64,000 bases of DNA from Populus alba (Eukaryota > Streptophyta > Magnoliopsida > Malpighiales > Salicaceae): NCBI RefSeq assembly GCF_005239225.2, contig NC_133288.1, positions 13,150,169 through 13,214,168 of the forward strand. Reading direction: 5' to 3'. Both the position numbers and the translations under genes were made by a program. Within the stretch, counting starts at the first letter, position 1. Every line of letters starts with the position of its first letter. Of the stretch, positions 47,281 to 56,694 are shown piece by piece. The notes under the pieces were generated by a model. The model ran no database searches. It was not told the origin of the DNA and saw nothing but the letters and a program-made list of their open reading frames with translations.

Positions 47281-48594
47281 TTTTTCGTTTCTACGATGCC
47301 TTGGTTTGCTAATATTGTTAATTTTCTTGTTTCAGGACAATTGCCAGCTCATTGGAGTACCCAAGACAAAAGAAAGTTCTTGAACGAAGTGAAGAACTTT
47401 TATTGGGATGACCCTTATTTATTCAAATATTGTCCTGATCAAATATTTCGAAGATGCATTCCTGACAATGAGGTAAGTAGTGTCATTAAATTTTGTCATT
47501 CTGAGGCATGTGGGGGTCATTTCTCATCAAGAAAGACAACTGCAAAAATCTTACAATATGGATTTTATTGGCCCACCATGTTCAAAGACTCACATGCATT
47601 CTGCAAGACTTGTGAAAATTGTCAAAAGTTGGGATCTATTTCAAAACGTCACATGATGCCTTTAAATCCTATTCTTGTCATTGAGATCTTTGACTGTTGG
47701 GGTATAGATTTCATGGGTCCATTTCCTCCATCATTTGGTTTCGTGTACATATTAGTCGCAGTAGATTTTGTTTCAAAATGGATAGAGGCAATTCCAAGTC
47801 GAAACAATGATCACAAAACAGTGATAAAGTTTTTGAAAGACAATATTTTGAGTCGATTTGCAATTCCTCGAGCCATAATAAGTGATGGTGGAACACATTT
47901 CTGCAACAAGCCATTTGCTTCTTTAATGAAGAAATATGGAATCACACACAAAGTTGCCACCCCTTATCACCCTCAGACAAGTGGACAAGTAGAGCTTGCT
48001 AATAGGGAGATCAAACAGATCTTGGAGAAAACGGTGAACCCTAATCGGAAAGACTGGTCTTTAAGACTTAATGATGCACTTTGGGCTTATCGAACTGCAT
48101 ATAAAACATCATTAGGTATGTCACCTTATAGACTAGTCTATGGAAAACCTTGTCACTTGCGTGTGGAAATTGAACATAAAGCTTATTGGGCTATTAAAGC
48201 TTTCAATTCAAACATTGATGATGCTAGTCAGCTGCGAAAATTGCAAATAAATGAGCTTGAGGAAATTAGAAATGATGCATATGACAATTCAAGAATTCAT
48301 AAAGCAAGACTCAAAGAGTTTCATGACAAGATAATACTAAGAAAAACATTCAATGTTGGTCAAAAAGTCTTGCTTTATAATTCTCGACTCCATTTATTTC
48401 CTGGAAAACTAAGATCAAGATGGAGCAGTCCTTTTATTGTGAAACATGTGTATCCATATGGGGCCTGTGATATTGAGAATCCAAAGAATGGCAGTGTTTT
48501 CAAGGTAAATGGGCATCGGTTGAAAGTTTATTTTGACAATTTTTCAGTTGAAAATGACTCTACTGAATTGAGTGATCCTGTATATAAAGATTGA
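47281..48594 (+). CDS. Integrase of A1
   Basis: Retroviral-type integrase that would insert the element's cDNA. From [13 protein letters not shown] (47296) the frame is open for 432 codons. The HHCC zinc finger includes [15 protein letters not shown] and CKTCENCQK. The catalytic triad is in [11 protein letters not shown] (about 47698), [14 protein letters not shown] (about 47876) and [10 protein letters not shown] (about 47986). The C-terminal part has [19 protein letters not shown] and ends DPVYKD. There is no chromodomain, as expected for the Athila/Tat group. No lesion is seen in this block. Confidence 0.9.
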   Translation, partial: FFVSTMPWFANIVNFLVSGQLPAHWSTQDKRKFLNEVKNFYWDDPYLFKYCPDQIFRRCIPDNEVSSVIKFCHSEACGGHFSSRKTTAKILQYGFYWPTMFKDSHAFCKTCENCQKLGSISKRHMMPLNPILVIEIFDCWGIDFMGPFPPSFGFVYILVAVDFVSKWIEAIPSRNNDHKTVIKFLKDNILSRFAIPRAIISDGGTHFCNKPFASLMKKYGITHKVATPYHPQTSGQVELANREIKQILEKTVNPNRKDWSLRLNDALWAYRTAYKTSLGMSPYRLVYGKPCHLRVEIEHKAYWAIKAFNSNIDDASQLRKLQINELEEIRNDAYDNSRIHKARLKEFHDKIILRKTFNVGQKVLLYNSRLHLFPGKLRSRWSSPFIVKHVYPYGACDIENPKNGSVFKVNGHRLKVYFDNFSVENDSTELSDPVYKD

Positions 48595-48803
48595 TTCTTT
48601 TTCTCACATTGTTTTATGTTTGTTTTGGTGTATCTTTTGTTTTGCTAGTTTCTCTCACCCCGGTCAAATGGCGGATAACGGTACTCCGTGACTCTTAAGT
48701 CGGTTCTTTCAGTTTCCCATGATAACTGATATCTGTGTATATAATTGTGCAATTCTCTGCTCTTTCTTCTTTCTTTGAATCTCCCATCCAATTCTCATTT
48801 AAA
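48595..48803 (+). promoter_or_regulatory. Conserved non-coding link between integrase and accessory ORF
   Basis: It is conserved with 9175-9396 of A4, including CTCACCCCGGTCAAATGGCGG followed by ATAACGGTACTCCGTGACT. A TGTGTATATAA string at about 48735-48745 stands some 60 bases before the accessory ATG and is kept in A4. It may be an internal promoter; this is inference. Confidence 0.45.
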
Positions 48804-49352
48804 AATGGACAGCACTCTTGAAAAATTGAAAAAGTATTTTCCCGCTCTACCTCAGAATGCGATTACAAAAATTTACCGTGCTAGGTGTGAAAGATTGAGG
48901 TTGTTAATGAACTATGGAATTCCTGAAGATATTCGTTGGCTGGTTGAAGCAAAGGTCTGATTATCAGGTGAGTCCTCCAATTCTTTCATTTCACACATGC
49001 CTGGAACAGGTAAAAGCACTTTTGCAAAGAAACGTCGTGCAAAACGACTGAGAGTCTGTCACAGATGTGCAGATGGACTTGTAATGCGACATGTCGTTCT
49101 TTAGGAATGGTATCTGTAAACCGTGAAGATAAGATACAATTCATTAAGGATGGCCTGAGTAAGGGGTCTTTAGATAATCTTTTGTTGACCCTTGAGACGC
49201 ATCCTAGTGGAGATGTGCATCGTGTAATTCATGATTTATGGCCACAATTCCATAAAGAACATGATCGACTTAGTCTTGGGAATCTGACTAAAAAAGACCC
49301 TGTTTGCCAGTTTTTAAGAAAACTGGATGGAAAGCCTATCCTCGACCCATAG
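48804..49352 (+). pseudogene. Accessory Cys/His ORF of family A
   Basis: It starts MDSTLEKLKKYFPALPQ. In A1 it is broken by TGA at 48958-48960 (CGA in A4) and by a one-base deletion near 49067 (TGTGCAGATGG, where A4 has TGTGCCAGATGG). Taking both copies into account, the original protein was about 180 residues. It had a basic middle (KSTFAKKRRAKRLR), a CHRC and CNATC cluster suggestive of zinc binding, and a C-terminal half with DKIQFIKDGLSKGSLDNLL and DLWPQFHKEH. There is no signal peptide or membrane segment, so it is not env-like. Function unknown. Confidence 0.7.
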
Positions 49353-49590
49353 AGGGCGTTTAAGTCGTTCTTGGACGTAAAACAAAGGGAAGATGTGAGC
49401 CACAATCACAACTACCTGTACATACATGCTTTGTCAAAATAAATAAATAAAGAGCGAGAGTGTGAGACTACAGCTGGCCTACATATAGGTGGTATGATTG
49501 CATTTTCACTTTTTCATCTATAAATTCTTCTCTTCCTTCCCTTCATTTCCACTCATCCCATACATTCATCAAATATAGAAGTGTGTAGAA
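49353..49590 (+). promoter_or_regulatory. Leader of the LOG-type gene with TATA-like box
   Basis: The first 110 bases match A4. From about 49471 the sequence is unique to A1. A CTATAAATTC box at 49518-49527 lies about 70 bases before the LOG ATG, and the CT-rich stretch after it resembles a plant 5' leader. The start context is TAGAAATGGCA. A separate transcript is plausible but unproven. Confidence 0.5.
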
Positions 49591-50190
49591 ATGGCAGGTT
49601 CCTCAAGTCATCACATAAGAAATATTTGTGTTTTCGGTGGATCCAGCCTTGGGAAAGAGAAAGAGTTTTTAGAATCAACAAATCATCTTGGTCAAGTACT
49701 AGCTGAGAGAAAGATTCATTTAGTGTATGGGGGAGGCAGCCTTGGGTTAATGGGAGGTGTTTCAATGGCTGCATTTTTAGGAGGCAGTCAAGTTTTGGGG
49801 GTTGTCCCCAAAGCTTTAGCAAATGGGGACATCATTGGAAAAACAATTGGAGAGGAACTACAGGTCCCAACAATGTCTGACCGACTGAATACCATGTTTA
49901 ACCAAGTTGATGCCTTCATTGCCTTACCAGGTGGTCTGGGCACATTGGAAGAGATCTTTCATATTTCATCTTGGGCCCAACTGCACATTCACCATAAACC
50001 TATAGGTTTGTTAAATGTTAATGGTTTTTATGATAAGTTGCTATCTTTCCTTGATCAAGTTGTGGAACAGGAATTTCTAACATCTTCGGCACGACAAATC
50101 ATAATCTCTGCTGCTACTGCTGAACAATTGATTGACCAACTACAATCTTTCATCCCTGTCATTGATCCTTGCATGAGTCGCCTAGATTAG
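49591..50190 (+). CDS. LOG-like: LOG-type cytokinin riboside 5'-monophosphate phosphoribohydrolase
   Basis: LOG enzymes release free, active cytokinin bases from cytokinin nucleotides in one step, giving ribose 5-phosphate as by-product. This 199-residue frame has no intron or stop. The Rossmann-type start NICVFGGSSLGKE is at residues 11-23, the nucleotide loop VYGGGSLGLMGG at 45-56, Arg98 in the SDR segment, and the hallmark PGGLGTLEE at 113-121 with the catalytic-type Glu121. SWAQLHIHHKPIGLLNV follows at 127-143. Length is close to plant LOG proteins (about 210). Plant LOG genes usually have several introns, so this copy looks mRNA-derived. It lies between the A1 accessory ORF and the 3' LTR, same strand. 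HIHHKP and SDRLNTM differ from the commonest LOG forms, so it may be a divergent subgroup. Confidence 0.9.
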   Translation: MAGSSSHHIRNICVFGGSSLGKEKEFLESTNHLGQVLAERKIHLVYGGGSLGLMGGVSMAAFLGGSQVLGVVPKALANGDIIGKTIGEELQVPTMSDRLNTMFNQVDAFIALPGGLGTLEEIFHISSWAQLHIHHKPIGLLNVNGFYDKLLSFLDQVVEQEFLTSSARQIIISAATAEQLIDQLQSFIPVIDPCMSRLD

Positions 50191-51490
50191 TCAGCTAAGG
50201 AAAGCCGTAAAAAGCTTAGATTAGATTTGAGCCTTCATCTGTGAAACCTTGTGTCTTTTGTGTTATTAATAGCATATTATTTTGTTTTGTTACTTCTTAT
50301 ATTTGTTTAAGTGTGTTTCAGGTTCGTCATTGTTCGCTGTTTCAGGTGATGTCTTCTATACTCTATCTTTCTACCTTAGGACATTGAGGACAATGTCTCG
50401 TTTTGGTTGGGGGGAGAGGGTAGTAATTTAAAAAAAAAAAAAAAACTAACCAACTAACTGTTGTTGTTTTTTAAAAAACCATTTGGCAAAACTGTTATTA
50501 CTAGAATGGCAGAGTAAAGAGGAATTATTCTTGAGACGCATTGTAGTAAAAATTTTCTAATGGCTATTTGCAATATTCATAACAAGGCCTATTAGAATAC
50601 TTCTTGAAATATTCAGGTTTACAAACTCTCGTATTGTTATCACTTGATTCTGCTCATATACTCATTTAACAAGTATTATTAAACCTTCATTTTCACACAC
50701 ACACTTTAACATATGATTGTGGGTTGCACATTGGATTATTACATTATTTATGTTCTTTTGTTGAAGGTAACAACTAAGGGAAAGGGATGGTATATAATTT
50801 GCAAAAAAAAAAAATGATAATATTGATGATAATTAAAAACATAGATAAGTTTGGTTTCGTAGCCTCCCTAACCTAAGCAATTAAGCCCGAAGGGGTGTTT
50901 TAACACCTAATACCCTAAAGTCAACTAACTTGGGAGCTATTGGCCCAAAGCTTGTTACATGGGTTAAGGAGAAAAGCTTAAGGGAATCAAACATTGCACT
51001 ATCTACGTATCAGTATCTACAACCCGAATTGTTAAGCTCGTAGGGGTGTCTCAACACCTAATGCCCTAAGACCAACTGGTCTGGGAGTCATTAGCCTAAA
51101 ACTCGTTACATGGGTTAAAGATACATTATGTTGTATGTGTATATAAATAAAAATAAATAAATAAAAAGAAGAAAAAAAAAGAAAAAAAAAGTAATAATAA
51201 TAATAATCCCAACCCAAGGAAGTTCACCTTAAACATTTGAACATAATATTGTTTTCTTCCAACAAAAGCCCCATCATCTATGTTTTCATATATTGAGCAC
51301 ATAAAAAGAAGGTTTATTAATATCTTGTTTAAGAAGTATGAAGCAGTAATATAAATTTAATGAGAGTTTGTTTATCTGGATAGATTAATGGAAGTTGAAT
51401 GATGAATGCCTTGTTTTGTGAAACTTGCAAATTGTTTCTCTATTTTAACGCTTTAGATTACTAGGGACTAGTAATAAGCTGGCCGGGGGG
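50191..51490 (+). other. 3' region of A1: LOG trailer, duplicated motif, polypurine tract
   Basis: After the LOG stop the A1-specific part runs to about 50456. It contains ATTGAGGACAATGT...GGTTGGGGGGAGAGGG, which matches a piece downstream of pol in family B, and a 16-A run. From 50457 the sequence is shared with A4. Two copies of a motif with AACACCTAAT, CCCTAA and TTACATGGGTTAA occupy about 50890-50966 and 51040-51116. A/AG-rich tracts (51140-51200) follow, and GGCCGGGGGGTG adjoins the LTR. Confidence 0.75.
50890..51116 (+). repeat. Duplicated 75-bp motif in the family A 3' region
   Basis: Both units begin GGGGTGT followed by AACACCTAAT, which can form a short hairpin (GGTGT/ACACC). They continue with CCCTAA, an AACT...GGGAG block and TTACATGGGTTAA. 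Spacing is about 150 bp. The pair is also present in A4, and part of it in A5. Confidence 0.75.
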
Positions 51491-51492
51491 TG

Positions 51493-53226
51493 TGATTAGT
51501 ACTTAAAAGTGCATGTTTATCAAGGTTTTATATCATCATTTTGCACTTGAAGTATCAATAACTCCTTAACTAAAGCATGTTTTATAATAACAAGTTTGAT
51601 ACTATAAGATACCTTAATTTATGGTAAATGCTCAACTTAAATGTAGGCCTATCACATAAATAAAAGGATTGATTGATGAGTTTAAGTATTGAAAGTGAAA
51701 GGACAAAGAGATGGCCAAACTTAGAAAAGAGATGCCGGTGCAGTCCAAACCGGAACACTGCTCGGTAATTGGATCATATCTGGAGCTCTAGATCTCGGAT
51801 TTAGGTCCACTTTATATGGATGGAAAGGTAAGATAAAGGCCTACAACTTTCATGTGGAGCCCAAGATTTAAAAAGGCTGTTTTGAAGTCCAAACTGAAGG
51901 AACAACGAAGAAGTCCGAAGCTGTCCTGCAGCCCAGACACTATTTAGTGTTCAGCCCATATCTTGAGTTCTAGAAGTCCAAATGACCTCATCTTTTTTTT
52001 GTTGGAAAGCTGAGACAATTTCCTAGAACATTCCTGAGGATTTTGGGCAAATTATGATGTTAGCAATGACGTCTTGTTCAGACAAGAAGATAAGGATTGT
52101 CACCAAGTCAAGATGTGGCCACCCACTCATCAATTAATTAACAAACCAATAGTTCCAAATTTTGGCCTATAAAAGGAGGCACTTACCATGTATTGAGGCA
52201 TCTTGGTTTCCAGATCAAGATCATGCTCTTGCTTTCTCTCTTTGTATTGCTTATGTTTTGCTTTCATTAATATCAAGTTTATGCACTTAATTTCCTTTCC
52301 TTTACTTAGTTAACTTCTTTCTCATTTATGTTCTTATCTTGTTCATCTATGTTTCTTTCTTTCATTATGTTTAGCTAAGTTAATTATGTCAAGGTGAAAA
52401 GGGTACACTAATGGTGTAAGAATAAGTATAATATAAACTTAACATGGACCTTAACGTTGGATACTAACATGTTTTATATGTGTTATCTTGTTCACTTTTA
52501 ATACTTTGCTTGTTAAATGGTTAATCTAGATTTATGTTGTATAACACTTGGTACAACAAATACTTGGTACTTTCATAGCCCATACTGTATGGTATAACCG
52601 ACACCTGAGCTATGAAAGGGACTTGATTTGTTGTTAACATAAGTTATAATCATGAATGCCTGCCAACATTTACAAGTATTAGCTTTATTCGAATAAGATA
52701 ACTAATGTAATCATGTTAACAATTTATAATCTGATTGGAACCTCCTTTATGTGTGGTTTCCAATTGAGTAATAAGAGTTTATATTATACTTGTTTGAAGT
52801 ACCGTTAGTGGATCCTCTAACCTTGACATTCGTTTTTATCATTGTTCAATCCTTATATTAATCTTCCAACTCAAAGTTCTCATTAATTTCTTCATCTTCT
52901 TCTATTACTACTACTACTACTATTGTTATTATTATTATTGTTGTTGTTGTTATTTACATTCTGTAATATATCCCTTTGATCTTTTCATAAACTCAGTATA
53001 TAGGCTGTAAACCTATGACCCGATCTTTTGGATCATTCTCAGGTGTAACAACGCCACGTACTGAGTATTATAATTATTATTGTTATTGTTATTGTTGTTG
53101 TTGTTGTCTTGTTATTTATAATTTATACAATTAACCTCTCTGTGGTTCGACCCCGGTCTTGTCGGGTTATTTATTACTTCGACACTCCTGCACTTGGGAA
53201 AAGACATCAAGCTTTTGGTCGTGTCA
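51493..53226 (+). repeat. 3' LTR of A1
   Basis: 1734 bp from TGATTAGTAC to TTGGTCGTGTCA, followed by the aaagc target duplication. Differences from the 5' LTR are scattered single bases (for example AAATGCTCAACTT against AAATTCTCATCTT). Confidence 0.93.
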
Positions 53227-53231
53227 AAAGC

Positions 53232-54264
53232 CTTGGGTACCATTAATTGGAGTAACAGGATACGTCAGTTACGCACCTACTTTAGTTGCAAGGCAGTTTG
53301 GGGGCATACAAAGTGTTCCTAGAACAGTTGACATGGCTCAATTTTCCGGGGTCTATAAAGGGGCCGCCATGGAAATGTTAGAAAGTATTAAGCAGGATTG
53401 GAACTCTTTATTGCTGATAAAAAAGGAGAATGGATCAAGGAATCCCACAGTTAGTGAAAAGTATCCCGAATGGCGTGACAGAAGAGTCTCCGACATGGTA
53501 GAAATTTCAGAATCTGTGGGCACCCGAAGAAAGAGGGTGAGTTGCGAAGAAGAACTAAGAGAGCAAGTAAAACGATTGCAAGCCAAGCTTAAAGCAAAGG
53601 AGGATTTGAGACTATCATTAGAGCATCAGTTGGCCAAAGAAAAAGCGATGAGGAAATTGGCTGAGGAAGAAAGGGACTCGTTGGGGCGAGATCGGATGAA
53701 AGCAATGAACGACTTAGAATCCATAAAAGTCATAAATGAGGAGAAGACGCTTCAGGTGGAGAAGGCCCAGTATTGGGAGGAATTGGCCGTAAAAAATCAA
53801 GCCGTGTCAAGCATGCGCTTAACAGATCTGAAAGAACTCAAGAGCTAGCTAAAAGATGTTGAATCGGAATTGGTTAAATCCAAGAAGATATCAAAGCCAC
53901 GCATAATTTGAGAACTGAACTCAATAGTAGTAAAATTGAAGCAAAAGCATTGAGGATTAAATTGGCAAAGGGAGAAGCGAAGACCGAACAATTGCTAGCA
54001 AGTCAGAAAATGATGGAGAGTCACATTCAAATATTAGATACTACTAATAATTCTCTATCCAGAAACAACTTGATCCATACTGAAAGAATAAGGGAATTTC
54101 AAGAGCAAATTGACCGAGCTGCGGTCGAGGCTCATTGGCTAAGAGTGGAGGCTCATCAAGTTGGAGGGGACATCGCAAAGTATCGAGGGAGCATGAATAA
54201 CACCGATATGTTTCTAAAAGCTATAGCTAATAAAGGCAGTGCCTTTCCCCCTATAATAGATTAA
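53232..54264 (+). pseudogene. ORF1 of the Ogre-like element, 3' part (coiled coil)
   Basis: It continues ORF1 in frame immediately after the A1 element and its second aaagc copy, starting with PLIGVTGYVSYAP. From about 53540 it is a long Glu/Lys/Arg-rich coiled coil (EELREQVKRLQAKLKAKE). A TAG at 53846-53848 and a frame change near 53880 break it. The remaining frame 53908-54264 ends SAFPPIID. The coiled coil suggests self-assembly, which is inference. Confidence 0.8.
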
Positions 54265-54592
54265 GATGATCATTTGTTGTAATGAAAGTTTTATGGTTTA
54301 AATAAAGAAAGGCGGAGACCTATTTTTTTAAAATGCATATACAAGGCTGAAAGCTCAGATGGTAAAAGGTTAAACAGATCTCCTCTCGGCATTGCAATAA
54401 GTATCAGATGTAGATCTGACCAAGCATCCAAACAATAACGGTTGTTATGTCACACTCCCATGAAATAATCCATGCCCAATATGTTGCATTCATATTCATG
54501 CATATGCTTATAAGATGTCACATTTTGCATATACCAGGTGAAATATAAGTCCCCCACTAAAACGTGTCCATAACACCCGTTTACGGACACAA
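54265..54592 (+). other. Spacer between ORF1 and gag of the Ogre-like element
   Basis: No coding signal and no repeat shared with the rest of the window. It ends with CACCCGTTTACGGACACAA just before the gag ATG. Confidence 0.6.
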
Positions 54593-56272
54593 ATGGACAA
54601 TGAAGAGAGAGCTCAATTAGAAACACAATACAAAAAAGAGATGGAGAGCCTAAAGGAGGATGTAGCAAGGCTTACTAGTATGCTCGAGCAAGCTTTGAAA
54701 TCCAAATCTGGAGAAGGAACATCTTCTCAACCATCATTCACAACTCAATTCCAGCCAATGCCTACAGCTTCCTTCATTCCGCCATCAGAACCTCATGATT
54801 TTGCTCATTTCCTACCTGCTCAACCAGCATTCCTAATAAAGATTCCCCATATTGTTCCAAGAGAAGAGGATCCCCAAAGGGATAGAATGGTAGACGAGGA
54901 TGGTCAGGAGAAACTAGCTGCTTTAGAGGAAAGGATGAGGGTCATCGAAGGAAACAATTTGTACGACCCGGTAAAGGCTGCCGAAATGTGTTTAGTGCCT
55001 AATGTGGTTATTCCCAGGAAATTCAGAGTACCGGAATTTGTCAAGTATACTGGAACTCAATGTCTGATAACCCATCTTAAAGCATATTGTAATAAAATGG
55101 CGGAGGTGGTTCATGATGAGAAGTTATTAATCCATTTTTTCCAAGACAGTCTGAGTGATGCTGCTCTTGCCTGGTATATGCGTTTAGATAACATGAAAAT
55201 TAAAGGTTGGAAGGACTTGGTGGATGCTTTTATTAAGCAATATAAGTTTAATATGGATGTTGCCCCAGATCGATCAAGTCTACAAACTATGGAAAAGGGG
55301 AATAAAGAGTCTGTAAGAGAGTATGCCCAAAGATGGCGTGAGGCAGCTGCACAAGTTAACCCTCCATTGCTAGAGAGGGAAATGACGGGTTTATTTTCCA
55401 ACACTTTCAAAGCTCCGTATTTTGAGTACTTGATTGGTAGTGCCGCGCAAAATTTCTCCGATCTGGTTTTCATAGCTGAAAGGATCGAACATGCTATTCG
55501 AGCGGGGAGAATTGTAGATCCAGTTGAAAAAAGAGGTTTCGTTGGAAGGAAAAAAGAATTAGAAATTCATAATGTCGAGAGGGGAGGAATAGGAAGGAAA
55601 GTCTACCAAGATAATTTTAACTTCAAAACCGTTACACCTACTCCTTCCATATCTAACATAAAATTTGCTTCACCTACTCACAACCAAAATAACCCCATAA
55701 ATAACCCAAACAACAATACCTACCGCCCAAGAAGAAATTTCTCAAAGGAACAAGTACAACTTCCGCCATTGCCTCTAACTCTCGCCGAAATGCATAAAAG
55801 GCTTCTGAGCATCGGCCAAATAGCACTTGTTCCTTTACCCCCTTTACAGCCACCGTTCCCTGCTTGGTATAAACTTGATCAAAAATGCGAATACCATGCC
55901 GGAGCCTCTGGACATAACATTGATGGATGTATTGCATTCAAAAGGAAAATACTCCAACTTATCAAAGCGGGGTGGATTTCTTTTGATGATTCCCCGAATG
56001 TGAAATCCAACCCTTTACCAAACCACGCTTCAGGAAGTGGGGGAGTCAATAGCTTGGAGGTGGTAAAAGAGGGTACAACAATGCTGAAAGTCACAATGGA
56101 TAGCCTGTATGAGATGTTGAAACAAGCTGGGTATCTCAAAATAGCAGTCAATGTGCAAGTTGTAGGAGGCATGAGCAAATACTGCAAATATCATCAGCAG
56201 CTTGGACATGATATAGACTCTTGTGAGGAGTTTAATTGTGAGGTGGAAAACATGATGACGCTAGGGGTGTTG

Positions 56273-56275
<3 letters not shown>
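54593..56275 (+). CDS. Gag of the Ogre-like element, part before the LINE
   Basis: Retrotransposon capsid precursor starting MDNEERAQLETQYKKEM. A short N-terminal coiled coil is followed by a Pro/Ser-rich linker. The gag core occupies about residues 140-290 (KFRVPEFVKYTGTQ, FQDSLSDAALAWYM, SVREYAQRWREAAAQV). Two histidine-type knuckle motifs are visible, CEYHAGASGHNIDGC near residue 433 and CKYHQQLGHDIDSC near residue 531. The frame is clean for about 560 codons until the poly(T) of the inserted LINE at 56276. Confidence 0.88.
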
Positions 56276-56306
<31 letters not shown>

Positions 56307-56307
<1 letters not shown>

Positions 56308-56694
56308 ATCAAATGTAAGAATTGTATAGATCAAAAAGAAGCTGGAGACCAGCAATACAAGGAAAACGGAACGAAGTCCATTTTCTAAAACAAAAGCAAG
56401 ACAAACTTGCTGGTTAGAAGGCAAAAGGGAACAAACTCCCTTGTACAAACCATAATCAAGACAAGCTTACTAAATAGAAGCAAACTAAGGGAACAGACTC
56501 CCTGTATCAACCTAGAATCAAAGGGAACAGACTCCCTCGAACAAATATCAAATCCATAAGGCAAAACAACAATCATACAATGAGAACGTAGACTACTTAC
56601 TTCTTAAACCACATGAATGAACGAGGAACATAAGCTAGACCATGTGGGGATAAGATAAACATGCATGCACGTTAATCTACCCCAATCAATCCAA
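56307..56694 (-). other. LINE 3' UTR with repeated short hairpins
   Basis: It contains three copies of AGGGAACARACTCCCT (56426-56441, 56488-56503, 56522-56537), each able to fold through AGGGA/TCCCT arms. The last part before the tail reads GATCAAATGTAAGAATTG on the plus strand. Such structures may serve as reverse transcriptase recognition elements; that role is inference. Confidence 0.6.

Larger units (their letters stand above)
41362..53226 (+). mobile_element. Complete family A retrotransposon A1 carrying a LOG-type gene
   Basis: LTRs 41362-43100 and 51493-53226 differ at only scattered positions. The 5-bp target duplication aaagc (41357-41361 and 53227-53231) lies inside Ogre-like ORF1, whose frame continues exactly on both sides. 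The interior holds the primer site, gag, protease, RT, RNase H, integrase, an accessory Cys/His ORF, an intact LOG-type ORF, a 3' region with a duplicated motif and a polypurine tract. The first base pair of the 5' LTR reads TA in place of TG. Pol has several lesions, so mobility would depend on helper proteins. Confidence 0.95.

Noticed and set aside
48968..49009. A CAG/GTGAGT donor-like site and an AACAG acceptor in the accessory ORF
   Set aside because: The enclosed 42 bases are shorter than plant introns normally are, and the A4 copy shows this stretch as continuous coding sequence.
48804..49352. Calling the accessory ORF an envelope gene
   Set aside because: No signal peptide, transmembrane segment or envelope-like cysteine pattern is visible; only the position is shared.
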